59,908 nt of DNA. Source: a virus. The stretch spans positions 1 through 59,908 of the IMG/VR virus record IMGVR_UViG_3300027773_000007. One strand, given 5' to 3'. Each line of letters starts with the position of its first letter. The stretch's first letter is position 1. Under the pieces are notes generated by a model that was not told where the DNA came from, ran no database searches, and saw only the letters and a list, made by a program, of their open reading frames with translations. Of this stretch, positions 14,107-21,791 are shown piece after piece. The translations under genes and the position numbers were made by a program.

Positions 14107-15002
14107 GACCGCTCGCAATACAGAAGACACACGCCAGTGCCCGGCGGTTTTATATCTATGTGCTTTTCGATTGGCTTGGTATTCCCCGATATATCGGAAA
14201 GGGAACGGGTGATCGTTGGTTGCGGCATGAACGAGAAGCCGCTTCCATAAACATCCTGAAATCTTGTTTCATTGAGAAGACGTGGAGCATGCTTGGCGAA
14301 ATTCCCAAAATCAAGATTCTGGAAAATCTTTTGGAAGAAGAAGCGTTCTCGATTGAGATGGCATTTATCAAAGCCATTGGCCGTTATCCTAATGGACCGT
14401 TATGCAACATGACGGACGGCGGCGATGGGGTTCCGGGTCTTACTCCGGAACAATTTAGCGCCCGCGCCAGGCGCGCAAATGCATCACGAACCCCGGAAGA
14501 GCGCAGTGCTATCGCTCGCGCTCGCGAAGCAGCCATACCGCCGGAAGAGCGTAACGCTCGCAGACGTATGATGTGGGCAAAAAAATCCCCGGAAGAGCGC
14601 AGAGTCAATGCCCTCAAAGCCTCATTAAGTATTCCGCCGGAACAACGTATCGCCAACGGAAAAAAGGGACAGGCCAAATTTACGCGAGAAGAGCGCAGCG
14701 CCCGCGCCCGCGCTGCTCAAATGCCTTGGACACCAGAAGAACGGAGCGCTCGCGCCCGCGCCGGTTGGGCAAGATTATCTCCGGAAGAACGGAGCGCCCG
14801 TATTCGCCGCTCCCGTGATGCATCCGCGACCTCAGAAGAGCGCAGCGCCCGAACCCGAGCCAGTTGGGAAAAATTAACCCCAGAAGAACGGAGCGCCCGC
14901 GCCCTCCGTTCAATTGCGTCACAAACATTAGAACAACTCAATGATCGCGCGCGAAAGGGGTGGGAAACCCGCCGCGCAAAACGTCAAGAGAATCGGTCAT
15001 GA
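14103..15002 (+). CDS. GIY-YIG endonuclease with a tandem NUMOD3-like array
   Basis: 299 residues from GTG 14103 (GTGA coupling). Residues about 14-100 form a GIY-YIG nuclease: YIYVLFDWLGIPRYIGKG, then Arg in GDRWLRHER and the catalytic Glu in the EEEAFSIEMAFIKAIGRYP helix. From residue about 115 there are some ten copies of a 16-17-residue unit with core PEERSARARA, like NUMOD3 DNA-binding modules but in an unusually long array. Base composition is clearly less GC-rich than the neighbours, indicating recent transfer. Probably a free-standing homing endonuclease. Confidence 0.82.
   Translation: MRPLAIQKTHASARRFYIYVLFDWLGIPRYIGKGTGDRWLRHEREAASINILKSCFIEKTWSMLGEIPKIKILENLLEEEAFSIEMAFIKAIGRYPNGPLCNMTDGGDGVPGLTPEQFSARARRANASRTPEERSAIARAREAAIPPEERNARRRMMWAKKSPEERRVNALKASLSIPPEQRIANGKKGQAKFTREERSARARAAQMPWTPEERSARARAGWARLSPEERSARIRRSRDASATSEERSARTRASWEKLTPEERSARALRSIASQTLEQLNDRARKGWETRRAKRQENRS
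14440..14960 (+). repeat. Tandem repeats encoding PEERSAR modules
   Basis: About ten imperfect 48-51-base units inside the GIY-YIG gene, each encoding a variant of xPEERSARxRxxW. The DNA copies are similar enough (CCGGAAGAGCGCAG / CCAGAAGAACGGAG) to suggest recent expansion. Confidence 0.8.
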
Positions 15003-15241
15003 GAACGTGGCGCATCTGCAATAGCCTCGTTCACCCGCACATCGAATTCGTGCCGTGGCCAGACCAGCCGCGGCCGGCTCGCCAACACGCCAATTTCGCG
15101 CCAGAGGGCGGATACCGAATCGTCCGCCGTTGCCGCTGCCGGCGGCTCTATGCGCACTCCAACCGGGTCTATCCCGAGCTGCGCCAAGCCGAAGGCGCGA
15201 TGCGGAGGCTCGGCTATGCCGTCGCCGTGGTGCCGCCATGA
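14999..15241 (+). CDS. Hypothetical early protein
   Basis: 80 residues from ATG 14999, overlapping the endonuclease stop by four bases. A basic Cys-containing core (YRIVRRCRCRRLYAHSNRVY) may bind nucleic acid. The return to high GC marks the end of the endonuclease insertion. Not recognised. Confidence 0.55.
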   Translation: MRTWRICNSLVHPHIEFVPWPDQPRPARQHANFAPEGGYRIVRRCRCRRLYAHSNRVYPELRQAEGAMRRLGYAVAVVPP

Positions 15242-15564
15242 CCTCGGCCGAACGCCGCAGCTTCGCCGTGGCGAAATTCCTCGAAGCGATCGCCTACCGC
15301 GAGGACGCCGCGACCGTGCGGCATTGGCTGAAGAAACTCATGGCCGAGGCGCCCAAGCGCCAGCCGCTCGTGATCTGGACGGCGGCCGACGGCACCGGGC
15401 TCACGCCGCACGACAGCAACGGCGGCTCGAGCAAGCGTCCCCACTGCACCGAGCGCCAGGTGCGCGCCGCGTTGGCGGCGCATGCCGATCTGATCCCGGC
15501 CGATCTGACCGGGCATGTCGAGGTGCGGGCTTACGAGGGAGGGCGGCAATCGTGGCGGCCATGA
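15238..15564 (+). CDS. Hypothetical early protein
   Basis: 108 residues from ATG 15238 (ATGA). The N-terminal half is helical (MTSAERRSFAVAKFLEAIAY) and the middle polar with Gly/Ser. No motif recognised. It is followed by a 257-base non-coding stretch. Confidence 0.55.
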   Translation: MTSAERRSFAVAKFLEAIAYREDAATVRHWLKKLMAEAPKRQPLVIWTAADGTGLTPHDSNGGSSKRPHCTERQVRAALAAHADLIPADLTGHVEVRAYEGGRQSWRP

Positions 15565-15821
15565 TAGCGCCGGCGCAAGGTCGGCGCTTGCCATTGAATT
15601 TGGCGTGTGGCATTGTGGGCGGGTGCGTCGGTAGCAGCCGACGCACACCGAGCCGCAAGGCTCGGCCTACTGTCCGCTGGTCTCATCAGCAGGAGTTCGC
15701 CGCCCGATGGGCAGCATCCTACATATGGCCTGGTCGCCGTCAAGCCCGTCGTTCCGCACGGCGGGAATGCTCGCGTTTGGGCGCCCGAACCAGCGGATCT
15801 CTGAAATAAGGAGATCCCGCG
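15565..15821 (+). other. Non-coding stretch with paired hairpins
   Basis: No convincing gene; the open frames are repeat-derived (SRRTPSRKARPT). It contains two adjacent stem-loops, a 9-base stem (15623-15631/15638-15646) and a 7-base stem closed by a GCAA tetraloop (15648-15665), then a host-like interspersed repeat near 15740-15765. A hairpin over the next ribosome site is listed separately. Confidence 0.55.
15795..15817 (+). promoter_or_regulatory. Hairpin covering a ribosome site
   Basis: GGATCTC (15795-15801) pairs perfectly with GAGATCC (15811-15817). The second arm overlaps the ribosome site AAGGAG (15808-15813) of the TTG-started gene at 15822, so folding would reduce translation of that gene and, by coupling, of the primase. 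Confidence 0.45.
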
Positions 15822-16094
15822 TTGAGCGTCGAAAACCTTGACCATCTGTCCGGTCTGACCGACTTCTTCGGCGATCATACGCCGGATGCCTGTTTTTTCT
15901 GCGGCAAGCCTTTGGCTGGCTTGGCGGCGCTCTGGTATGGCTCCGGGCGCGCCATCGCGCTGCACCCGGATTGCGGCGTCGCGCTCGGCGCGCGGCTCAT
16001 CCGAGATGCGCTCAACGCGCATTACCTCGCCGCGGGGAAGCCGGCCTCCATCGGCGTTCACGATCACCGCGACCCCGAGAGGGCGGCAAAATGA
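15822..16094 (+). CDS. Small Cys/His protein upstream of primase
   Basis: 90 residues from TTG 15822, chosen because AAGGAG lies nine bases upstream. CFFCGK and HPDCG give a C2HC-like metal site. ATGA overlap with the primase gene suggests a role with it. Not recognised. Confidence 0.58.
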   Translation: MSVENLDHLSGLTDFFGDHTPDACFFCGKPLAGLAALWYGSGRAIALHPDCGVALGARLIRDALNAHYLAAGKPASIGVHDHRDPERAAK

Positions 16095-17017
16095 GCGCCG
16101 AGCAGGTCTCCGCCCGCGACATCGTTCGGGCGCTCAAGGGACACTGGTATCGCGGCTATGGCGTCTGCCCGTGCCCCGCGCACGGCAACAAAAGCGACGC
16201 CCTGTCCGTCTGCGAGAAATACAACCGCGTCCTCGTGAAATGCTTTGCCGGCTGCCCGCAGGATGCGGTGCTCGACGCGCTGCGGGCGCGCGGCCTGTGG
16301 CCCTCCCGCGACGATTTCGGGATAAAACGCGAGTTCAAGCCGCGCACGCACCCAGCGCCGGCCGACCTTGATGAAGACGAGCAAGCGGCGATGCGTGCCG
16401 CTCGGGAAATCTGGCGCAATTCTCGGCCGATCGGCAACGATCCGGCGCGTCTCTATCTCTGGAGCCGAGGCCTCGGCGGCTACATCCCGCCGAGCCTGCG
16501 CTTCCATCCCGCGCTCTACAACACCGAAGTCAAGAGGCCCCTACCGGCGCTTGTCGGCGCTATCCAGGATGGCGGCGGCCGCATAACCGCCATCCAGCGC
16601 ATTTGGGTGCGCTCGCGCTATGCCTGCGAGAACGGCGTGCCGCTACAGCCGAACATGAAGGCGGATGTCAAGGTCGCCAAGAAGACACTCGGCCCGATGG
16701 GCGACGGGGCGGTGCGTCTGGCGCGCATTGTTGGCATGACCTTGGGCATCGCCGAAGGAATAGAGACGGCACTCGCCGCCCGCGCGCTCTATTCCCTGCC
16801 CGTGTGGGCGGTGCTCGGCGCCCCCAGGTTGGGGCGCATCACGATCCCAGAATGCGTCGGTCGCATCATCATCTTCGCCGATAATGGCGAAGTCGGTGAA
16901 AAGGCCGCGGAGCGGGCGCGCGAAGGATACGAGGCGCAGGGGCTCGAAACCATCGTCGAGTTCCCGCCGCCGGAATTCTCTGATTTCAACGAATGGCTGC
17001 AATCCAGGCAAAGCTAG
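16091..17017 (+). CDS. DNA primase with CHC2-like zinc site and TOPRIM domain
   Basis: 308 residues from ATG 16091. The N-terminus has a zinc-binding set (CPCPAHGNKSDALSV, then KCFAGC) as in phage and plasmid primases. The C-terminal half is a TOPRIM domain: GIAEGIETALAARAL carries the conserved Glu and IIIFADNGEVGEKAA the D-x-D-like motif, here DNGE rather than DxD. It synthesises RNA primers and stands immediately before the helicase gene. The altered second acidic motif deserves attention. Confidence 0.82.
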   Translation: MSAEQVSARDIVRALKGHWYRGYGVCPCPAHGNKSDALSVCEKYNRVLVKCFAGCPQDAVLDALRARGLWPSRDDFGIKREFKPRTHPAPADLDEDEQAAMRAAREIWRNSRPIGNDPARLYLWSRGLGGYIPPSLRFHPALYNTEVKRPLPALVGAIQDGGGRITAIQRIWVRSRYACENGVPLQPNMKADVKVAKKTLGPMGDGAVRLARIVGMTLGIAEGIETALAARALYSLPVWAVLGAPRLGRITIPECVGRIIIFADNGEVGEKAAERAREGYEAQGLETIVEFPPPEFSDFNEWLQSRQS

Positions 17018-17029
17018 GGGTGTGCGGCC

Positions 17030-18205
17030 ATGCAGGGCCGTTGGAATGACAGCAACATTTCGCGGTTCCCCAATGGCGCATCAAGCGCAAGGCCGCGCCC
17101 TGCCGAGCCGTTCGGCGCGTTCTCGCCAGCCGAATGGTACCTCAAAGACCCTCCGCCATACGATTGGATGGTGGAGGGTTGTCTATTGCGCGGCACTGTC
17201 GGAATGCTGTCCGGCGACGGTGGAATCGGAAAGTCTTTGCTGATGCAGCAGCTATTGACAGCCGCCGCGATCGGCAAGGATTGGCTTGGCCTTAAGACAC
17301 AGAAATGCAAGGGTTTCGGTTTCTTCTGTGAAGACGACAAAGACGAATTGCACCGCCGCCAGGCGCGCATAAACGAGCATTACGATTGTGAATATCCCGA
17401 CGTAGAAACCCTGTATGTCTCGCGCGTCGGGATGGAAAACGTATTGGTGGAGTTCGACAGGCGCACCGATCGCGCATTGCCAACGCCGCTATGGGATCAA
17501 CTGCGCACTGCGGTCCTGGATTTTGGCGCCCAGCTTGTCGTGATCGACACGATCGCCGACGCCTATGGCGGCAATGAGATTGTGCGCAATCAGGTGCGCC
17601 GATTCATCACAGAATTGCGCCGCCTGGCGGTGCAAATCCAAGGATGCGTCATTCTGACTGCGCATCCGAGCCTTCAGGGCATGAACAACGGAACCGGACT
17701 GTCAGGCTCAACGGCCTGGAACAATTCCGTTCGCTCGCGCCTCTATTTGACCAAGCCTCGAAAAAAGGAAGAAGACCAATTCGAAGAAGAAGATGGGACG
17801 AATGAGCGCATTTTAAAAACGATGAAAAACAATCAGGGGCCGGGACATGGAATTTTACCGCTGATTTGGGAGAATGGGGTTTTTGTGCGCAACATGCCGA
17901 GCGAGGTAAGCGGCCTCGTCGGTTCTGTTGCCATTGAAAGCTATGTATTCGACAGGGTTATGGATCTGACCAAAAGCGGCACGCGGATGAGCCCCGACCG
18001 CTTCTCGCGCACCTATGTCACCCGGGCCGTCGAAGCCGGCTCGCGCTCGCGGCGCTATTCATTCAACGATCTTGATGCCGCAAAGGACAGGCTTCTCGAA
18101 AAAGGGCGTCTCGTGATCGTCGCCGCGAAGGGAAACGATCGACGCCTTCGCACCGTCATCAAGCCGGCCGGGGTCGTCCTGCCGGAAGAGGGGAAACCCG
18201 AATGA
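17030..18205 (+). CDS. RepA-like hexameric replicative helicase (AAA_25/RecA fold)
   Basis: 391 residues. Walker A SGDGGIGKS (about 61-69), Walker B LVVIDTIAD, and a sensor region ILTAHPSLQGMNNGTGLSGS typical of RepA/RSF1010-type helicases and KaiC-like phage ATPases. The C-terminal about 90 residues resemble a winged-helix. It follows the primase by 12 bases and is immediately upstream of the iteron array, so together they form the replication module. Confidence 0.85.
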   Translation: MQGRWNDSNISRFPNGASSARPRPAEPFGAFSPAEWYLKDPPPYDWMVEGCLLRGTVGMLSGDGGIGKSLLMQQLLTAAAIGKDWLGLKTQKCKGFGFFCEDDKDELHRRQARINEHYDCEYPDVETLYVSRVGMENVLVEFDRRTDRALPTPLWDQLRTAVLDFGAQLVVIDTIADAYGGNEIVRNQVRRFITELRRLAVQIQGCVILTAHPSLQGMNNGTGLSGSTAWNNSVRSRLYLTKPRKKEEDQFEEEDGTNERILKTMKNNQGPGHGILPLIWENGVFVRNMPSEVSGLVGSVAIESYVFDRVMDLTKSGTRMSPDRFSRTYVTRAVEAGSRSRRYSFNDLDAAKDRLLEKGRLVIVAAKGNDRRLRTVIKPAGVVLPEEGKPE

Positions 18206-18309
18206 GCATCCCTCTGCACGCCATTTTACAGAAAAAAATTGGCGTTGACCTCTGCGTTGACCTTTCCGGTTTGGCCAAGGTCAACGCAAAAAAGGAGCTA
18301 AGACGTTGA
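18202..18309 (+). CDS. Possible 35-residue peptide overlapping the iterons
   Basis: ATG 18202 (ATGA with the helicase stop) to TGA 18309. Its sequence (ILQKKIGVDLCVDLSGLAKV) is largely dictated by the iteron DNA. It may be coincidental; listed because the coupling pattern matches the operon. Confidence 0.25.
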   Translation: MSIPLHAILQKKIGVDLCVDLSGLAKVNAKKELRR

Positions 18310-18407
18310 AATCGTTGTGCGTTGACCTTTGTGCGTTGACCTTGCGTTGACCTGCGTTGACCTCGGATAAGTCGTTGAAAATGCTTTGCGTTGACCTTGC
18401 GTTGACC
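18242..18407 (+). repeat. Iteron array, probable replication origin
   Basis: GCGTTGACC occurs eight times directly (starting at 18242, 18254, 18319, 18333, 18344, 18354, 18388, 18399) and once inverted (18279-18287) within 166 bases. Spacings of 10-14 bases within clusters place sites on one DNA face. Local AT-rich stretches (GAAAAAAATT, GCAAAAAAGG) could melt. Directly after primase and helicase genes, this has the form of an iteron origin or a primase/initiator loading site. Confidence 0.75.
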
Positions 18408-18782
18408 CCCTCTTACCCCTACGCCCCCCTAAAGGGGGGCTACGGGGTAATTCACCCCGAGCGCTTCGCTTCGCTCATGGCTTCGCGAAGCGCTCGTTCG
18501 CTTCGCGTCTTTCAGCCACTCAAGATCGGAGGTCTCGACCTCGACGAGGCGCTCACTCGCCTTCAGGCCGCGGCCGGCCGGCCGCGGCGCCCTGCCGACG
18601 AGATCTTGCCGGAGCTCGCTCGCCTCGCTCGCCATCGCGAGGCGCGGCTACACACGGCGCGGATCGAGCAGGCGGAGGACGCTGAGCGTCGGCGCCGCAC
18701 GGATGCGGCCGCCCTGGCTGCGGCGCAAGCCGAGCTGGGCGTGACGGCGGCCCCTTCGACGGGCTCAGGGGGCGTGCCATGA
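18357..18782 (+). CDS. Hypothetical protein, start uncertain, built partly from repeats
   Basis: 141 residues from TTG 18357, or 134 from ATG 18378. The first 45 residues are encoded by iterons and a CTTCGC-rich palindrome (FASLMASRSARS), so the true gene may begin near 18500 (FQPLKIGGLDLDEALTRLQA). The C-terminus (APSTGSGGVP) comes from a dispersed CCCTTCGACGGGCTCAGG repeat at 18751-18770. The middle is a charged coiled coil. Family unknown. Confidence 0.5.
   Translation: MTSDKSLKMLCVDLALTPSYPYAPLKGGYGVIHPERFASLMASRSARSLRVFQPLKIGGLDLDEALTRLQAAAGRPRRPADEILPELARLARHREARLHTARIEQAEDAERRRRTDAAALAAAQAELGVTAAPSTGSGGVP
18424..18439. terminator. C6/G6 stem-loop after the iterons
   Basis: CCCCCCT (18424-18430) and AGGGGGG (18433-18439) form a tight 7-base stem with a two-base loop; no T tract follows. 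It may be a transcription pause or part of the origin rather than a classic terminator. Confidence 0.4.
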
Positions 18783-18967
18783 GCAAGACCAGCGGTCGCA
18801 GCGATCTCGTGGACATCCCTTGCGAGATCCGAGCCCAGACCGCAAAGGCCGTTCAAGTATACGACGGTAAAACTACAGTTTGGTTGCCGCGCTCACAGAT
18901 CGAAATCGGCGACGACGGCACAATCGCCATGCCAGAATGGCTGGCGCTGGATAAAGGGTTGATTTGA
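18779..18967 (+). CDS. Hypothetical small protein
   Basis: 62 residues with a compact beta-like pattern (CEIRAQTAKAVQVYDGKTTV, WLPRSQIEIGDDG). Common in phages as a small unknown protein beside replication genes. ATGA-type overlaps on both sides. Confidence 0.6.
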   Translation: MSKTSGRSDLVDIPCEIRAQTAKAVQVYDGKTTVWLPRSQIEIGDDGTIAMPEWLALDKGLI

Positions 18968-19854
18968 TGAAACCTCTTTGTATTTTTCATGGTCATTGCG
19001 ATGACGGCGTTGCCGCGGCTTGGGTGGTGTGGCATGTGCTCGGCGCCGACAATGTTGATTTCTGTGCCGCGCAGTATCAGACCGAGCCGCCCGACGTGAG
19101 CGGGCGCAACGTGCTAATCGTCGATTTCAGCTATCCGCGGGCAGTGCTGGAGCGCATGGCCGAGACGGCGCATTCGATCCTGATTATTGATCACCACAAA
19201 ACGGCGGCCGAGGACCTGGCGGGGATCGCCGAACCGCCGTCCTGGCCGGCTTGGCAGGCGGCGGCATGGTGCGGCGATCTTTCCGCCCGCGTCCGGGTTG
19301 CGGCGCTGTTCGATATGCGCCGCAGCGGGGCCGGGCTGACGTGGGATTATCTGCGCGGCGGCGCGCCGAGATTGCCCTTCATCAACTACATCGAGGACCG
19401 CGATCTGTGGCGCAAGAGCCTGCCGGATATCGATTTGTTCACGCTGGCGCTGCGTTCCTATCCGCAGGACTTTGCCGTGTGGGATGATCTCGTCGCCGGC
19501 GGCCCAATGCCGCTGATCGCCGAGGGCCGCAGCATCCACCGATATTACCGTTTGCGTGTCGAGGACTTCAAACGAGCGGCCTACGAAAGCACGCTCGGCG
19601 GCCGTCCGCTGTGGATCGCCAATGCGCCCTATGCCTTCGCCAGCGAGGTCGCAGGCGAGTTGGCCGAGCGCGGGCATGATTTCGGCGCCTGCTATTTCGA
19701 GATCGCCCGGGGCCGCTGGTATTACTCGCTGCGGTCGCGGAATGGTTTTGATGTCAGTGTTATCGCCAAACAATTCGGCGGCGGCGGCCATGAGAACGCG
19801 GCCGGCTTTACGGCGGATGCGCCGGTGCACGGGGCGACGGCGGGCGCGTCATGA
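18967..19854 (+). CDS. DHH-family phosphoesterase
   Basis: 295 residues from ATG 18967. Motif I is FHGHCDDGVAAAW (Cys in place of the usual Asp before DDG), motif II VDFSYP, motif III IIDHHKTAAED, and motif IV YIEDRDLW; the DHHA1 end is GGGGHENAAGF. This matches DHH-DHHA1 enzymes such as NrnA-type oligoribonucleases and cyclic-dinucleotide phosphodiesterases. Possible roles: nanoRNA turnover, or cleavage of host signalling oligonucleotides or dinucleotides. Confidence 0.82.
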   Translation: MKPLCIFHGHCDDGVAAAWVVWHVLGADNVDFCAAQYQTEPPDVSGRNVLIVDFSYPRAVLERMAETAHSILIIDHHKTAAEDLAGIAEPPSWPAWQAAAWCGDLSARVRVAALFDMRRSGAGLTWDYLRGGAPRLPFINYIEDRDLWRKSLPDIDLFTLALRSYPQDFAVWDDLVAGGPMPLIAEGRSIHRYYRLRVEDFKRAAYESTLGGRPLWIANAPYAFASEVAGELAERGHDFGACYFEIARGRWYYSLRSRNGFDVSVIAKQFGGGGHENAAGFTADAPVHGATAGAS

Positions 19855-20174
19855 CCTGTCGCCTCGGTTCGCGCCAGCCGCCAGGCGCGCCCGATAGGCA
19901 TCGCGATTCCGAACGCGTCGAACCAACCCAAGAGAACTGGGGCCGCGCTCGTGATTTGGCCGAGGATCGCGCCGTCTCCAAGATCGCCGTCATACTCGCC
20001 GAACGCGACGCGCTGCGGGCAGCGCTGCGACCGTTCGCCGAGGCGGCGGCGGCGCTGCCCGACTCGGTCCAGGATTTCGAGGATCTGACCTTGCCCGACC
20101 TTGATGAGGCCGAGCATATTGAGCTTCCCGTCGGGGAAGTGCGCGCGGCCAAGCGCGTGCTCAACGGGGAATAG
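19851..20174 (+). CDS. Hypothetical small protein
   Basis: 107 residues from ATG 19851 (ATGA). A helix AVILAERDALRAALRPFAEA is followed by an acidic segment (DFEDLTLPDLDEAEHIELP). Members with this ERDALRAALRPFA pattern occur widely in phages; function unknown. Confidence 0.55.
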   Translation: MTCRLGSRQPPGAPDRHRDSERVEPTQENWGRARDLAEDRAVSKIAVILAERDALRAALRPFAEAAAALPDSVQDFEDLTLPDLDEAEHIELPVGEVRAAKRVLNGE

Positions 20175-20176
20175 TT

Positions 20177-20611
20177 GTGGCCGTCCTGTTCGACACGCTC
20201 AAGCTCGCCGATCGGCTCGAAGCCGCCGGCATGCCGGCGCGCCAGGCGCACGACGTGGCGAGCGCGATCGCCGAGGCGGCAAGCGGCGATGTCGCGACCC
20301 GGCAGGATCTCCAGGTCGCCGTTGCCGAGCTGCGCGCCGAGATTTCCGATCTGCGCGGCGAGATGCGGACCGAAATCGGCTCGGTCCGGACCGAGATTGC
20401 AGAACTGCGCGGCGAGGTGCGGACCGAGATCGCGGGCCTGCGCGGCGAGATGGCGATCGGCGACGCCTCTCTGCGCACCGAGATCGAGAAGCTCCGGGCC
20501 GAAACCCGCGAGATCGAGGCGCGATTGATCCGGTGGGTGGTCGGCACCGGGGTCGCCGCGGTGCTGGCGCTGACCGGCGTCGTTGTCGCGGTGGCGAAGC
20601 TCATCCATTGA
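20177..20611 (+). CDS. DUF1640/CCDC90-like coiled-coil membrane protein
   Basis: 144 residues from GTG 20177, two bases after the upstream stop. The N-terminus (LFDTLKLADRLEAAGMPARQ) is family-like; then come about 80 residues of coiled coil with repeats of LRGEMRTEI type and a C-terminal membrane anchor (GTGVAAVLALTGVVVAVAKL). Such tail-anchored coiled coils are frequent in alphaproteobacterial phages. The coil's DNA repeats (GCGGACCGAGAT) show internal duplication. Confidence 0.7.
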   Translation: MAVLFDTLKLADRLEAAGMPARQAHDVASAIAEAASGDVATRQDLQVAVAELRAEISDLRGEMRTEIGSVRTEIAELRGEVRTEIAGLRGEMAIGDASLRTEIEKLRAETREIEARLIRWVVGTGVAAVLALTGVVVAVAKLIH

Positions 20612-20658
20612 TGTCTTGTCCGCATCCGGCTGCACCGCTGAGGCCGCGCCTTTGGGGG

Positions 20659-20685
20659 CCCCGCGCAAGCAACGCTCGCGCGGGG
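20659..20685 (+). terminator. Hairpin ending the early rightward operon
   Basis: CCCCGCGC (20659-20666) pairs with GCGCGGGG (20678-20685), extended by AGC/GCT inside. A T-containing stretch (CTTTAACTAACTTTT) follows. It sits between the last early gene and the promoter at 20739, so it probably ends early transcription, although it also resembles the palindromic repeat family. Confidence 0.55.
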
Positions 20686-20738
20686 TGGGCTTTAACTAAC
20701 TTTTATGCGCCGCCGCCGCCGGGCACCGTAAATGTTGC

Positions 20739-20766
20739 TTGACAACTCGGATGTAACCGATATACC
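20739..20766 (+). promoter_or_regulatory. Strong sigma70-type promoter for the regulator/lysis block
   Basis: -35 TTGACA (20739-20744), 16-base spacer, -10 TATACC (20761-20766), in an AT-richer interval. The downstream gene starts at 20823. Its position after the early terminator suggests it starts middle or late transcription. Confidence 0.7.
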
Positions 20767-20822
20767 GGCGCTATCCTGTTTAAATTGTGCGCCGACCCCC
20801 GGCGGCGCGGTGCCGAGGTCCG

Positions 20823-21368
20823 ATGCCCCGCACTGCCGTTGCCACGCCGCTCGTCGAGCCCACCCTCGAACGCCGCCGCCACGATCGCATCGAAGCGGTC
20901 CCGCGCGCCATCGCCGACGAGGCCGGGCGCCCGGCGCGGCCCTACCGCTGCATCGATACCCTCGCCATGATGGAGCGCCGCGGCTCGATTACGGCCGAGA
21001 TGCGGCAGGCCGGCGAGGACTTTCGCAACGTGTTCGCGCTCGCCCATCATCATCGCCTGCATGGCATGGACTATGATCGGCTGCGCCTGCCGCATGGCGG
21101 CCGCAGCGGCCCGCATCGCGAGCAAGCCGACGGCGCCCGCGTCGAGGACGCCAAAAAGGCCGTGTGGCGACAGATCCAGCTCGTCGGCGGCATCGCCTCG
21201 CCGGCCGGGTCCTGTCTCTGGCACGTCGTCGGCGCGGAACAGTCAATCAAACAATGGGCCATCGAACAGGGCTGGAATGGCCGTCGAATCAGCCAGGAAG
21301 CGGCCTCCGGCATTCTCATCGCGGCCCTCGGCGCGCTCGCCGGTCAGCAATACGGGCGGGCCACTTGA
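20823..21368 (+). CDS. DUF6456-like putative transcriptional regulator
   Basis: 181 residues from ATG 20823. The central part (TLAMMERRGSITAEMRQAGE, then FRNVFALAHHHRLHG) and the C-terminal HTH-like part (SIKQWAIEQGWNGRRISQEA) fit a family seen in alphaproteobacterial chromosomes and phages. It is the first gene after the promoter at 20739 and may control late genes. Confidence 0.6.
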   Translation: MPRTAVATPLVEPTLERRRHDRIEAVPRAIADEAGRPARPYRCIDTLAMMERRGSITAEMRQAGEDFRNVFALAHHHRLHGMDYDRLRLPHGGRSGPHREQADGARVEDAKKAVWRQIQLVGGIASPAGSCLWHVVGAEQSIKQWAIEQGWNGRRISQEAASGILIAALGALAGQQYGRAT

Positions 21369-21598
21369 ACCCTGCCGGCGACTCCGAGGCCTGGTACGTC
21401 GCGCTCGGCCGCAACCTAGTCGCGGCGCGCCAAGCGGCGGGGCTGCGGCAATATCGGGTTGCGCACCGGGCCGCCCTGTGGCCGGCCAGTCTCTGCCGCT
21501 ACGAGAGCGGCGAGTTGAAATTGAGGGTAGGGCCGTTCCTGCGGCTCGCCGCCGCGCTCGGCGTCGCCCCGTCCGCGCTGATCCCGCCGCTGCCGTAG
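21365..21598 (+). CDS. XRE-family HTH protein
   Basis: 77 residues from TTG 21365 (TTGA overlap with the upstream stop). The XRE HTH covers most of it: LGRNLVAARQAAGLRQYRVA, then RYESGELKLRVGPFLRLAAA. A small DNA-binding regulator, second in this operon. Confidence 0.72.
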   Translation: MNPAGDSEAWYVALGRNLVAARQAAGLRQYRVAHRAALWPASLCRYESGELKLRVGPFLRLAAALGVAPSALIPPLP

Positions 21599-21601
21599 AG
21601 C

Positions 21602-21790
21602 ATGGACATGTCCGCGCCGCCTCGGTCCGAACTGATCGCCGAGGCGCACAAGCTCGCCGCCGCGCTGGTCGGCCTCGTCGAGGACATCGCCGAGCGGCCC
21701 GTCGAGACGTTCGGCGAGGGCAAGCGCGTCGAGCATGCGCGCTGGTCGGCGATTGACATGCTGGCCGCGGTGATGGCGCTGCGAGAGTGA
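21602..21790 (+). CDS. Hypothetical small helical protein
   Basis: 62 residues from ATG 21602, three bases after the upstream stop. Acidic helical sequence (ELIAEAHKLAAALVGLVEDI). One base separates it from the amidase gene. Function unknown. Confidence 0.55.
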   Translation: MDMSAPPRSELIAEAHKLAAALVGLVEDIAERPVETFGEGKRVEHARWSAIDMLAAVMALRE

Positions 21791-21791
21791 T

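Noticed and set aside
15561-15809. 82-codon frame and a 65-codon frame in the gap before the primase block
   Set aside because: Both are read from interspersed repeat and hairpin sequence, lack ribosome sites and have no plausible protein pattern.
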